Shown here in pieces: positions 1-5,875 of a DNA stretch of 7,445 nt. The DNA is from JAVJSD01 sp040219575 (GTDB lineage: Bacteria > Planctomycetota > Planctomycetia > Pirellulales > Pirellulaceae): NCBI GenBank assembly GCA_040219575.1, contig JAVJSD010000032.1:1-7445 (forward strand). Direction: 5' to 3'. Under the pieces are notes generated by a model. The model was not told where the DNA came from. It was given only the letters and a program-made list of their open reading frames with translations, and did no database searches. Position numbers and translations under genes: made by a program. How positions within the stretch are numbered: the first letter of the stretch is position 1; each line of letters starts with the position of its first letter.

Positions 1-1626
1 CTGGGGGTCGGCACGATTCTCAACGACGACGCGGCGAGTACGTTGAAGCTGACGGTCTCGCCGGGCGCCTTCTCGGAGAACGCTGGGACATCGGCCGCGG
101 CGGCGACGCTGACGCGCACCGGCGCGACCGACACGGCGGTGATGGTCGCCCTGTCGAGCAACGACGAATCGGAAGCGACCGTGCCGGCGATGGTGGAAAT
201 CCCCATCGGCCAGAGCGTCGTCACTTTCCCGGTTGCGGCTCAGAACGATACCGAGGCCGACGGCACGCAAACCGTCACGCTGACCGCCATGGCCGCCGAG
301 TACACGCCCGCCAGCGCGACCGTCAACGTCACCGACGACGAACAACCGCCGTTCGCCGCCTATTTCGATTTCGGCACCGGCACGTCGCCGTTGTCTCCCA
401 ATTTCACGCCGGTCAGCGAAGCCACGACCTATAGCCCGGCGCTGGGATACGGCTGGACGAGCGGCGTCGTCGGCAGCCGCGATCGCGGTACGCGCAGCGC
501 GCTCGACCGCGACATGAACTACACGACCGACGCCACGTTCGCCGTCAACCTGCCCAACGGCCTCTATCGCGTCGATGTGCTGCTGGGAGATCGGGCCGGT
601 TACACGCACGATTATGTGGGCGTCTTCCTGGAAGGGCAGCAGCGCGATTCGGTGACCACCAGCGGCGGGCAAATCGTGAGCCGCACGTTCGAGGTGCAGG
701 TGCTCGACGGACAATTGACGCTGCGATTGGCCGACCTCGGCGGCGGCGATGGGAACTGCGTGATCGAAGCCCTGCGAATCGTCGACACGGCGTCGGGTCC
801 GCCGCAGTCGTCCTCGCCGTGGTGGCCCGTCCGCGACAACATTCCCGGCGCGGTCTTCACGGAAAGCTACAACGCCAACGGCTTCCTCTACCACGACGTC
901 GATTCGACCTACCAGCGGACGACGAACAACATCCGCGTGCTGCTGCCGGCCAACTACGATCCCAACCAGGTGTACCAGGTGATCTACGTGCTGCCGGTCG
1001 AAGCCGGAAACCGCACGCAGTTCGGCGACGGACTGTCGACCGTTCGAGACCTGGGACTTCAGAACTCGCGGAACGTAATCTTCGTCGCGCCGAGTTTCTC
1101 GGAGACGCCCTGGTTCGTCGACCATGTATCGAACTCCAGCATCTGGCAGGAGACGTTCTTCCGCACGGTGGTCGTGCCCTTCATCGAGCAGCAGTACTCG
1201 ACCTCCGGCCTGGTGGAGGATCGCTTGCTGCTGGGCTTCAGCAAGTCGGGCTACGGCGCCGTCAGCATGCTCCTGCGTCACCCCGATTTCTTCGGCCGCG
1301 CGGCGGTTTGGGACGCGCCGCTGGCGATGAGCGACCCGGCCAGCGGCTGGGACTTCCTGGGAGTGCTCGGATCGCGCGACAACTTCCACGCCAACTTCCA
1401 GATCACCAACCAGATCGCCACGTTGGGGCACAACCTGCAAGGGCAGGCGCCGCGGATCTTCCTGCTGGGATACAGCTACGACTTCACACGGCAGGACCAC
1501 GCCACCGTCGACGCCCTGATGACCCAGTATAGCGTTCCCCATGTCTACTTCCCCGGCGTCTACCGCCAGCACGTCTGGGCCAGCGGTTGGATCCCCGAAG
1601 TCGTCGACCAACTGCTCTCGCCGTAG
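1..1626 (+). CDS. Secreted modular esterase (Calx-beta, carbohydrate-binding-like, alpha/beta hydrolase), 5' end outside window
   Basis: The frame is open from base 1, so the gene starts upstream; the TTG at 43 is internal. Counting visible codons, residues 2-10 (GVGTILNDD) look like the end of one Calx-beta repeat. Residues 15-114 form a second, with SENAG near its start and VNVTDDE at its end. Residues 117-261 resemble the malectin/galactose-binding-like beta-sandwich found with polysaccharide-active enzymes (YFDFGTG, GYGW, LPNGLYRVDV, EALRIVD). Residues 272-541 are an esterase-D/feruloyl-esterase-like alpha/beta hydrolase. Probable triad: Ser414 in GFSKSGYGA, Asp494 in GYSYDF, His524 in RQHVW. 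The usual GxSxG is changed to GxSxS (Ser416), which I believe is typical of one subfamily. Calx-beta arrays suggest export and surface attachment, so a role on polysaccharide esters is inferred; substrate unknown. No sorting signal follows the hydrolase. Only weak hairpins without a T-run follow the stop. Confidence 0.85.
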   Translation: MGVGTILNDDAASTLKLTVSPGAFSENAGTSAAAATLTRTGATDTAVMVALSSNDESEATVPAMVEIPIGQSVVTFPVAAQNDTEADGTQTVTLTAMAAEYTPASATVNVTDDEQPPFAAYFDFGTGTSPLSPNFTPVSEATTYSPALGYGWTSGVVGSRDRGTRSALDRDMNYTTDATFAVNLPNGLYRVDVLLGDRAGYTHDYVGVFLEGQQRDSVTTSGGQIVSRTFEVQVLDGQLTLRLADLGGGDGNCVIEALRIVDTASGPPQSSSPWWPVRDNIPGAVFTESYNANGFLYHDVDSTYQRTTNNIRVLLPANYDPNQVYQVIYVLPVEAGNRTQFGDGLSTVRDLGLQNSRNVIFVAPSFSETPWFVDHVSNSSIWQETFFRTVVVPFIEQQYSTSGLVEDRLLLGFSKSGYGAVSMLLRHPDFFGRAAVWDAPLAMSDPASGWDFLGVLGSRDNFHANFQITNQIATLGHNLQGQAPRIFLLGYSYDFTRQDHATVDALMTQYSVPHVYFPGVYRQHVWASGWIPEVVDQLLSP

Positions 1627-1740
1627 AAGTCTCTCTTCGCGGCCTCCAGGTCATCCAGGCGGCGGTCAAGCTCCGCCCCGAGATGGAATGGCTCCATTGA
1701 GCTCTCGCTTAGATGCCGCTTGCTGCCGGGATCACAGAAA

Positions 1741-1770
1741 TTGACGTAAATCATTTTGACGGGTTACAAT
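1741..1770 (+). promoter_or_regulatory. Predicted sigma70-type promoter of the toxin-antitoxin-like operon
   Basis: TTGACG (1741-1746) and TACAAT (1765-1770) each match the sigma70 consensus at 5 of 6 positions and are 18 bases apart. Transcription would begin near 1777, giving a leader of about 30 bases with a GGAGG ribosome binding site at 1797-1801, four bases before the ATG at 1806. Two dyads overlap the promoter: AAAT-C-ATTT at 1748-1756 in the spacer, and AAATTG (1738-1743) facing CAATTT (1767-1772). Either could be a site for autorepression by the downstream HTH protein, but neither resembles the AACCT/AGGTT site of E. coli MqsA. Confidence 0.55.
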
Positions 1771-1805
1771 TTTGAGAGAAGACGACGTCGGAAAGGGGAG
1801 GTTCG

Positions 1806-2165
1806 ATGGCGCCGCTGACTGATCCGGAGCGACTTGCGGCATACAAAGATGCACTTGCCAATTGGAAATTCGACGGCTTCATTGAATTCGAGTTGCACGA
1901 AACGGCGTACGCATGGATCAAGCGCGAATTAGGCGACATTTCGCTCAAGGAGATCGGCCGCCTAATGCACGAGTTCGTCGCGGCGGGCAATGAAATCGAT
2001 GAAGTGCCGGAATCCCGCCCCGAATGGTCCGACTATCCTTTCCACTACGATTTGCGGCTGGCTGTTACGGACAAGTCGGTGTACATCGAGAGCCGCCTGA
2101 ACTACAAGCTTCCGGTCGTAGCCGACGAATCAACCATCCTCGTGGTGAATATCCATGCCCCATGA
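1806..2165 (+). CDS. Uncharacterised 119-residue protein, candidate toxin of an MqsA-type toxin-antitoxin pair
   Basis: I do not recognise a named family with certainty. The N-terminal half is predicted helical (residues 7-60, including HETAYAWIKRELG). The C-terminal half looks like a beta-hairpin core with conserved-looking polar residues: HYDLR at 80-84, YIESRL at 93-98, VVNIH at 113-117. Size, charge, helix-then-sheet layout and place directly before an MqsA-type antitoxin suggest an mRNA-interferase-like toxin of the RelE/MqsR/DUF4258 kind, but there is no clear sequence match to MqsR. H80, R84, R97 and H117 are plausible active-site residues by composition only. Start: ATG behind GGAGG, preceded by a good promoter. 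The stop overlaps the start of the next gene by 11 bases, so the two are translationally coupled. By eye the codons are less GC-biased than the neighbours (many AAA, GAA, ATT), as expected for a mobile toxin-antitoxin unit. Confidence 0.8.
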   Translation: MAPLTDPERLAAYKDALANWKFDGFIEFELHETAYAWIKRELGDISLKEIGRLMHEFVAAGNEIDEVPESRPEWSDYPFHYDLRLAVTDKSVYIESRLNYKLPVVADESTILVVNIHAP

Positions 2166-2652
2166 ATCCGCGAAAGAGTCGAAGCGAGCGCCGAACGCGG
2201 AGCGGCCGTTCCCGCGGCGATGCCGGCATTGCGGCAAGCACGAAGTCGTCATGACGACCACGCCGTACAAAGCTGAAGTTCGCCATGACGGTCGCTTGCA
2301 TTTGTTCACGATTCCCGCCCTGGAGATCGCGGCCTGCCGCGCGTGCGGGGAAAAGGTTTTTACGGAGAAGGTCGACACGCAGATCAACGAAGCGCTCCGC
2401 GCCCACCTGCACCTGCTGACACCCGTCCAGATTCGCGACGGAATCAAACGCGTCGGACTGTCGCAGAAAACGCTTGCCGCCCGTCTCGGCATCGCCGAAG
2501 CAACGCTCTCCCGTTGGGTCAACGAAACCCAAATCCAATCGCGGGCCATGGACAATCTGTTGCGACTGTTCTTTGAAATCCCCCAAGTGCGACAGGCGCT
2601 CGGCGGCGACTCTCAAACAAACTCAGTAGAGCCTGCTACTCCAAGCAGCTAG
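2155..2652 (+). CDS. MqsA-family antitoxin: YgiT-type zinc finger plus XRE helix-turn-helix
   Basis: A 165-residue protein. Residues 23-26 (CRHC) and 61-64 (CRAC) give the two CxxC pairs of a YgiT/MqsA zinc finger, with the usual stretch of strands between them ending in IPALEIAAC. Residues 91-149 are an XRE-type helix-turn-helix (VGLSQKTLAARLGIAEATLSRW at the core), followed by LLRLFFEIPQVRQAL as in MqsA proteins. In this family the N-terminal domain holds the toxin and the C-terminal domain dimerises and binds the operon promoter. Start at 2155 is chosen because the next ATG (2251) would remove the first CxxC; GGTGA at 2144-2148 is a modest ribosome binding site. The toxin-first order matches mqsRA rather than most type II systems. 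Residues 1-20 are a charged extension and 150-165 an unstructured tail. An alternative is a zinc-finger/HTH regulator without toxin partner, but the 11-base overlap argues for a pair. Confidence 0.88.
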   Translation: MPHESAKESKRAPNAERPFPRRCRHCGKHEVVMTTTPYKAEVRHDGRLHLFTIPALEIAACRACGEKVFTEKVDTQINEALRAHLHLLTPVQIRDGIKRVGLSQKTLAARLGIAEATLSRWVNETQIQSRAMDNLLRLFFEIPQVRQALGGDSQTNSVEPATPSS

Positions 2653-2661
2653 GGCGCAACG

Positions 2662-2680
2662 GGACAAACAACCATTGTCC
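2662..2680 (+). terminator. Weak hairpin after the antitoxin gene
   Basis: GGACAA (2662-2667) and TTGTCC (2675-2680) form a 6-bp stem with a 7-base loop, ten bases after the antitoxin stop. An outer CGCAA/TTGCG pair (2655-2659, 2696-2700) could extend it. There is no T-run, so intrinsic termination is doubtful. It lies between convergent genes, where a transcription stop would be useful. Confidence 0.25.
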
Positions 2681-2777
2681 AAGCTGACGCCGGTCTTGCG
2701 TCTGATCCGCATGCGCCGAGATTTCTGCGCAGGTTGGCGAATACGCCCCTGCGGCGATGGCTCGCCCTTGGTTCTCC

Positions 2778-3758
2778 CTAGAACGACAGAAATCGAGGCC
2801 AACTGATGCTGGCGCGCTCAAGAGTGACGGGGTGCAGCAACTCGAGGATGATCTCGTTATCTTCCTCCAGCGGCCCAGACGCGTTGCCGATCAACTGGCC
2901 GAGATCCGCCGAGTGCAACTGCACGAGGTCGAAAAGTTCACCGCCGGGGCGCCGCAGGGCGAGCAATTCCCAGCCGAGCAGTTGCCTGTCGGTCCGCGCA
3001 TCGTTCAGCGAAGGCCGGACCCCGACGATTCGGTATCGGCCGTCTCGCTGCCGCAGGCGGAGGCCGACGTCGTAGGTGCGAATGCTGGTGGTGATGTTGA
3101 ACCTTCGCATGGACGACGGGCTGAGGTAACCCGAGTGCGGGTCGTAAACCCCGGCCAACGCGTCCATGTAGATCTCACACAGCCGCTCCTCCTCCATCTC
3201 CGCCGACTGCCTGGCGATCCGCCGGCTGCGCCCCGCAAGCTGCGCTCGAATCTCCGCCGGCGTGCGGCCATGCCGCTCTTCAATCGGCAACTGCGTGCTC
3301 AGGCGTTCTCGCCATCTTCGTCGGCGTTCCTCTTTCGTGGCGGCGTAGTCTTCGTAGGGAAGAAGACGCCTACGCTCGATCGAATCGTCGAGGTCGGTCT
3401 CCAGCAACTCCCTCACCAGTTTCGCCGTCTCCTCGGTCCGCTGGCGGTATCGCCGCAGCACGCGTTCGGCGAACGAGAAGTCGCCCCGGCGCGCCAAGTC
3501 GTCCAGGCGATTCTCCCGTCGTTGAAACTTGGCGACGTCCGCCTCCAGAAACACCATCCGCTGCGGATCCAATCGGTCGAGAAACGCCGGCAACCACTTC
3601 CGCGACATCGCATCGTCGACCGCCGCGCGTGTGTGGTGGTATTGCTCCAGCGCCGTCACCGCCGCACGAACGGCTTCGCCGGGATCGAACTCCTCGGCGC
3701 GTGCGTTGGCCGAAAACGTCAATAGCGCGACAAGCCCGATCAGAATCGATGTTCGCAT
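2778..3758 (-). CDS. Exported Tsp/Prc-like protein with N-terminal and PDZ regions but no S41 protease domain
   Basis: 326 residues from the ATG at 3758. That start puts a signal peptide right at the N-terminus (MRTSILIGLVALLTFSANARA, cleavage likely after ARA, residue 21); a TTG at 3779 would add seven residues in front, and neither start has a good ribosome binding site. Residues 30-200 follow the helical N-terminal domain of tail-specific proteases (YHHTRAAVDDAMS, FLDRLDPQRMVFLEADV, RRGDFSFAERVLRRYRQR). Residues 206-213 (DPHSGYLS) match the conserved DPHT-YLSP element, and about 225-315 is a PDZ-like domain with GWELLAL in place of the usual GD-I--V. Full-length Tsp continues for about 300 residues with the Ser/Lys catalytic domain; here the protein stops at WPRFLSF. 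The 125 bases beyond hold no S41 sequence. It may be a catalytically dead binding or adaptor protein, or a truncated gene. Arg-rich stretches (146-160) are notable. Upstream prfB is separated by 378 bases, so it is probably transcribed alone. Confidence 0.82.
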   Translation of the reverse strand: MRTSILIGLVALLTFSANARAEEFDPGEAVRAAVTALEQYHHTRAAVDDAMSRKWLPAFLDRLDPQRMVFLEADVAKFQRRENRLDDLARRGDFSFAERVLRRYRQRTEETAKLVRELLETDLDDSIERRRLLPYEDYAATKEERRRRWRERLSTQLPIEERHGRTPAEIRAQLAGRSRRIARQSAEMEEERLCEIYMDALAGVYDPHSGYLSPSSMRRFNITTSIRTYDVGLRLRQRDGRYRIVGVRPSLNDARTDRQLLGWELLALRRPGGELFDLVQLHSADLGQLIGNASGPLEEDNEIILELLHPVTLERASISWPRFLSF

Positions 3759-3903
3759 GGCGCCGGACTGCGTAACCAAATGGAGTGGGAAGAGGATCTA
3801 AATTCGATTTGTGTCGGGAATCTCGTCGCGAAATCTCAGCGGCAGGCTCATAGCATGCCGAGGCCTGCACTTTCATTGCCGACGACAGTTCTAACGAGGG
3901 TCG

Positions 3904-3932
3904 TATATGGAAGCGTGCTATTTCAATGTCAA
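3904..3932 (-). promoter_or_regulatory. Possible promoter of the Tsp-like gene
   Basis: On the - strand a perfect TTGACA (3932-3927) is followed after 17 bases by CATATA (3909-3904); TATACG two bases further on is an alternative -10. The -10 match is poor, but this is the best candidate between prfB and the Tsp-like gene. It implies a leader of roughly 140 bases that includes a 6-bp hairpin (GCAGGC/GCCTGC, 3842-3868). Confidence 0.3.
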
Positions 3933-3950
3933 GCATCCATTGGGATCGAC

Positions 3951-4053
3951 TCGTTTAACGGCGAGCCGAAGGCGTCGGCGGATCGTTGCGGCAACGTTTC
4001 CTGCTAGTGCGGGGTCGTGCGCGCGTCGTCGCCTTCGGCTTGCCGTTAAACGA
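3951..4053. repeat. 103-bp element bounded by 24-bp inverted repeats
   Basis: The left arm (3951-3974, beginning TCGTTTAACGGCGAGCC) and right arm (4030-4053, ending CTTGCCGTTAAACGA) are reverse complements over 24 bases with one mismatch (C/T near the middle). The 55-base interior contains its own small palindrome, CGTTGC-G-GCAACG at 3984-3996. No clear target-site duplication flanks the arms. It could be a dispersed intergenic repeat of MITE or REP type, or a long RNA hairpin marking the end of the prfB transcript. The arm core CCGAAGGCG recurs as a word near 7292, suggesting a shared repeat vocabulary. Confidence 0.75.
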
Positions 4054-4111
4054 CGTTCCTTGCTACATCGTCGGCATTGACAATGCAGGCCTCAATAAAC
4101 ACCTCTGCGCA

Positions 4112-4128
4112 CGACGGCGAAGCCGTCG
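4112..4128 (-). terminator. Hairpin directly after prfB
   Basis: CGACGGC (4112-4118) and GCCGTCG (4122-4128) form a perfect 7-bp GC-rich stem with a three-base loop, eight bases beyond the prfB stop codon on the - strand. A true T-run is missing (only GTGTTTATT further on), so it may stabilise the 3' end or give a weak stop rather than being a classical intrinsic terminator. Confidence 0.45.
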
Positions 4129-4136
4129 GCTTGGGG

Positions 4137-5262
4137 TTATTTGGCGCCTTTGCTCGATTCGGGTTCTTCCTTGCCGACGCGCCAGCGTAAATACGCGTCG
4201 AGGAATTCCTGGATGTTGCCGTCCAGCACGCTTTGGAAGCTGCCGACGTAGTGGTTCGTGCGGGCGTCCTTGACGCGCTGGTCGGGGTGCAGGAAGTAGT
4301 TGCGGATCTGCGAGCCGAAGCCGACGCGGGCTTTGCTCTCGTACTTGGCCGTCTGCTCGGCCTCGCGCTTCTCCTCTTCGATCTGCATCATCTTGGCCCG
4401 CAGCATCTTCCAGGCGGTGTGGCGGTTCTTGTGCTGGCTCCGCTCGTTCTGGCAGGAGACGACCACGCCGGTCGGCACGTGCGTCAGCCGGATGGCGCTG
4501 CTGGTCTTGTTGACGTGCTGGCCGCCGGCGCCGCTGGCCCGGAAGGTGTCCTCGCGGACGTCGGCCTCGTCGATCTCGATGTTGATGTCGTCGGAGATCT
4601 CCGGCGTGACGTCGACCGCCGCGAAGCTCGTCTGCCGCTTGCCTTCGCTGTTGAACGGGCTGATCCGCACCAGGCGGTGCATGCCGGTCTCGCCCTTGAG
4701 GTAGCCGTAGGCCATCGGCCCGCGGATGGCGATGGCGGCGTTGTTGATGCCGGCTTCCTCGTTGTCCTGGCGGTCGAGCAACTCGATGCTGTAGTCGTTC
4801 TTTTGCGCCCAGGAAGTGTACATCCGCAGCAGCATTTCGGCCCAATCGTTGGCGTCGGTGCCGCCGTCGCGGGCGTGGATGGTGAGGATGGCGCCCAGGC
4901 CGTCGTTGGGGCCGTTGAGCAGGGCGTGCAGTTCGAGGTCCTCGACCTTTTGCTCGAGGCGGTCGATTTCCTGGCGGACCTCTCCGGCGATGGAGTCGTC
5001 CTCCTCGGCCATTTCGATCATGGCCGAGAGATCCTCCGCCGACGAGAGCGCCGATTCCAGCGGCCCGGCGACGGATTTGAGCGCCTTCAGCTTGCCGATC
5101 AGTTGCTGGGCCTTTTCCTGGTTATCCCAGAAGCCGGGCTGCCCCATTTGATCTTCGATGCGGGCGACTTCCTGTTTCTTGGCGGAGTAGTCAAAGAGAG
5201 TCTCGGAGTTGGACCAACCGTTTTTGAATCGCTTCGGCGCGATCGTAAAGTTCCGTTTCCAT
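4137..5262 (-). CDS. prfB: Peptide chain release factor 2, expressed by programmed +1 frameshift
   Basis: RF2 recognises UAA and UGA in the ribosomal A site and triggers peptide release. The gene is in two frames: 5262-5194 encodes 23 residues (METELYDRAEAIQKRLVQLRDSL), then TGA at 5193-5191; after slipping one base, reading resumes at GAC (5192) and runs to the TAA at 4137, giving 374 residues (E. coli RF2 has 365). SPF at 201-203 is the RF2 codon-recognition tripeptide; GGQ at 246-248, in SGAGGQHVNKTSSAIR, is the catalytic loop. Other hallmarks are GINNAAIAIRGPMAYGYLKGETGMHRL and LDGNIQEFLDAYL. The ATG at 5262 has a GAGGA ribosome binding site seven bases upstream. An unshifted TTG start at 5267 in the second frame would give a 376-residue product with a nonsense N-terminus and should not be used. 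Frameshifting makes RF2 self-regulating: low RF2 means slow UGA termination and more shifting. The gene probably has its own promoter (5339-5367). Confidence 0.98.
5190..5196 (-). promoter_or_regulatory. prfB +1 frameshift site CTTTGAC
   Basis: The - strand reads CTT TGA C at 5196-5190, identical to the conserved prfB slippery site; tRNA-Leu slips from CUU to UUU and the in-frame UGA is bypassed. A C after the stop makes UGA a poor terminator, also conserved. In E. coli an AGGGGG stimulator sits three bases before CUU; here the same place holds CGAGAC, sharing only a GAG with an anti-Shine-Dalgarno-pairing sequence, so the stimulator is weak. Confidence 0.95.
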
Positions 5263-5269
5263 GCCAAGA

Positions 5270-5274
5270 TCCTC
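5270..5274 (-). promoter_or_regulatory. prfB ribosome binding site
   Basis: GAGGA on the - strand lies seven bases before the ATG at 5262. It decides the start in favour of the short first frame of prfB and against the TTG at 5267, which would lie inside the spacer. Confidence 0.7.
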
Positions 5275-5338
5275 GTGAAAAGGAAGTCCCGCTCGGCGGC
5301 CGTACCGCGACGTCAGCCGAGGGTGTCAATGCAGCGTC

Positions 5339-5367
5339 AATATATCTCCCCGACACGCGGCGGCCAA
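5339..5367 (-). promoter_or_regulatory. Predicted sigma70-type promoter of prfB
   Basis: On the - strand TTGGCC (5367-5362, 4 of 6 to consensus) and TATATT (5344-5339, 5 of 6) are exactly 17 bases apart. It lies in the 126-base gap between the upstream membrane-protein gene and prfB, and would give a leader of about 70 bases. ATTGAC occurs twice just downstream of the -10, eleven bases apart; no function is claimed. Confidence 0.45.
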
Positions 5368-5388
5368 CGGTGGTTCGCCGGCCGCGAG

Positions 5389-5712
5389 CTAGTCCGAGGG
5401 ATTCGATTGGGCGCCAAACCCACTTGTCCAGTCTCCGCGATCGGAGAGTCGTTTCCTGAGGGCCTCTTCCAGCTTTGGATCGCGTGATTCTTCGCGTTCT
5501 TGCTGGACGAGAGCTTCATCCGCGTTGAAAAGGATGTCCAAGCCCTCGACGTACGTTACGCCCTCCCACTTCTCGAGCGTCGCGTGAAGATCGTCCAGTT
5601 CCTGCCGGTGTTTCCAGCGGTATGCCGACCAGCCCCCGCCAAATCCAGCAGCCAGCAAGAAGAGCGACAACAGGGCTCGCAAACTGAATTGAAACCAACG
5701 TCGTTTTGTCAC
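5389..5712 (-). CDS. Short single-pass membrane protein with planctomycete WFQFSLR N-terminus
   Basis: 107 residues. Residues 1-12 (MTKRRWFQFSLR) are positively charged and carry the RWFQFSLR motif that I recall at the start of many small planctomycete membrane proteins. A hydrophobic helix follows (about 13-28, LLSLFLLAAGFGGGW). The remainder is polar, with a likely coiled coil at 33-50 (WKHRQELDDLHATLEKWEG) and a charged helical tail (65-93). Topology is probably N-terminus in, tail outside or in the periplasm. The start is GTG, supported by a strong GAGGGAG ribosome binding site (5726-5720) seven bases upstream. It lies between the TPR protein gene (163-base gap) and prfB (126-base gap), so an operon is possible but not shown. 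Function unknown. Confidence 0.8.
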   Translation of the reverse strand: MTKRRWFQFSLRALLSLFLLAAGFGGGWSAYRWKHRQELDDLHATLEKWEGVTYVEGLDILFNADEALVQQEREESRDPKLEEALRKRLSDRGDWTSGFGAQSNPSD

Positions 5713-5831
5713 GCCGCGACTCCCTCACTTTGTTGAATAACTGTTGGACGCGCTGTCGGCGCCACGTGCTCACGTCGCAGGCGAGTGAACCGGCTATCTC
5801 GAGTCGGCATGCCCCCGCTCCGCGGTGAGTA

Positions 5832-5869
5832 CATGGCGCCCCAACTGACAGACCGATGCTGGCGCCATG
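5832..5869 (-). terminator. Inverted repeat after the TPR-protein gene
   Basis: CATGGCGCC (5832-5840) and GGCGCCATG (5861-5869) form a perfect 9-bp stem around a 20-base loop. It begins seven bases beyond the stop codon at 5876 on the - strand. There is no T-run. It may protect the 3' end, act as a weak stop, or bind a protein in front of the next gene. Confidence 0.4.
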
Positions 5870-5875
5870 GGCGTT

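Larger units (their letters stand above)
3759..4136. other. Gene-free spacer between prfB and the Tsp-like gene
   Basis: 378 bases with no credible coding sequence; the short open frames here have no family-like content. It holds, in - strand order, a hairpin behind prfB (4112-4128), a long inverted repeat (3951-4053), a candidate promoter (3904-3932) and a leader hairpin (3842-3868). Each is described separately where supported. Confidence 0.7.

Noticed and set aside
819..1532. 237-codon open frame within the esterase gene
   Set aside because: Arg-rich out-of-frame shadow of the hydrolase domain.
1560..1754. 64-codon - strand open frame after the esterase
   Set aside because: Overlaps the esterase 3' end and the promoter of the next operon, and has no recognisable domain or ribosome binding site.
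2712..2731. TGCGC/GCGCA dyad between the convergent antitoxin and Tsp-like genes
   Set aside because: Five-base arms with a ten-base loop and no T-run; not distinguishable from chance in GC-rich DNA.
2653..2777. Frameshifted remainder of an S41 protease domain
   Set aside because: The 125 bases after the Tsp-like stop show no protease motif in any - strand frame and are too short for the domain.
2757..3725. 322-codon open frame on the + strand opposite the Tsp-like gene
   Set aside because: Antisense shadow; the - strand frame has a signal peptide and recognisable Tsp motifs.
4063..4845. 260-codon open frame on the - strand within prfB
   Set aside because: Out-of-frame shadow rich in Arg and Gln; the RF2 frame contains GGQ and SPF.
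5193..5267. Single-frame start of release factor 2 at the TTG at 5267
   Set aside because: The N-terminus before DYSAKK is unlike RF2, whereas the +1 frameshift from the ATG at 5262 gives a typical RF2 N-terminus and has a ribosome binding site.
4233..5459. 408-codon open frame on the + strand opposite prfB
   Set aside because: Antisense shadow of a well-supported gene in GC-rich DNA; Val/Leu/Asp-rich without family features.
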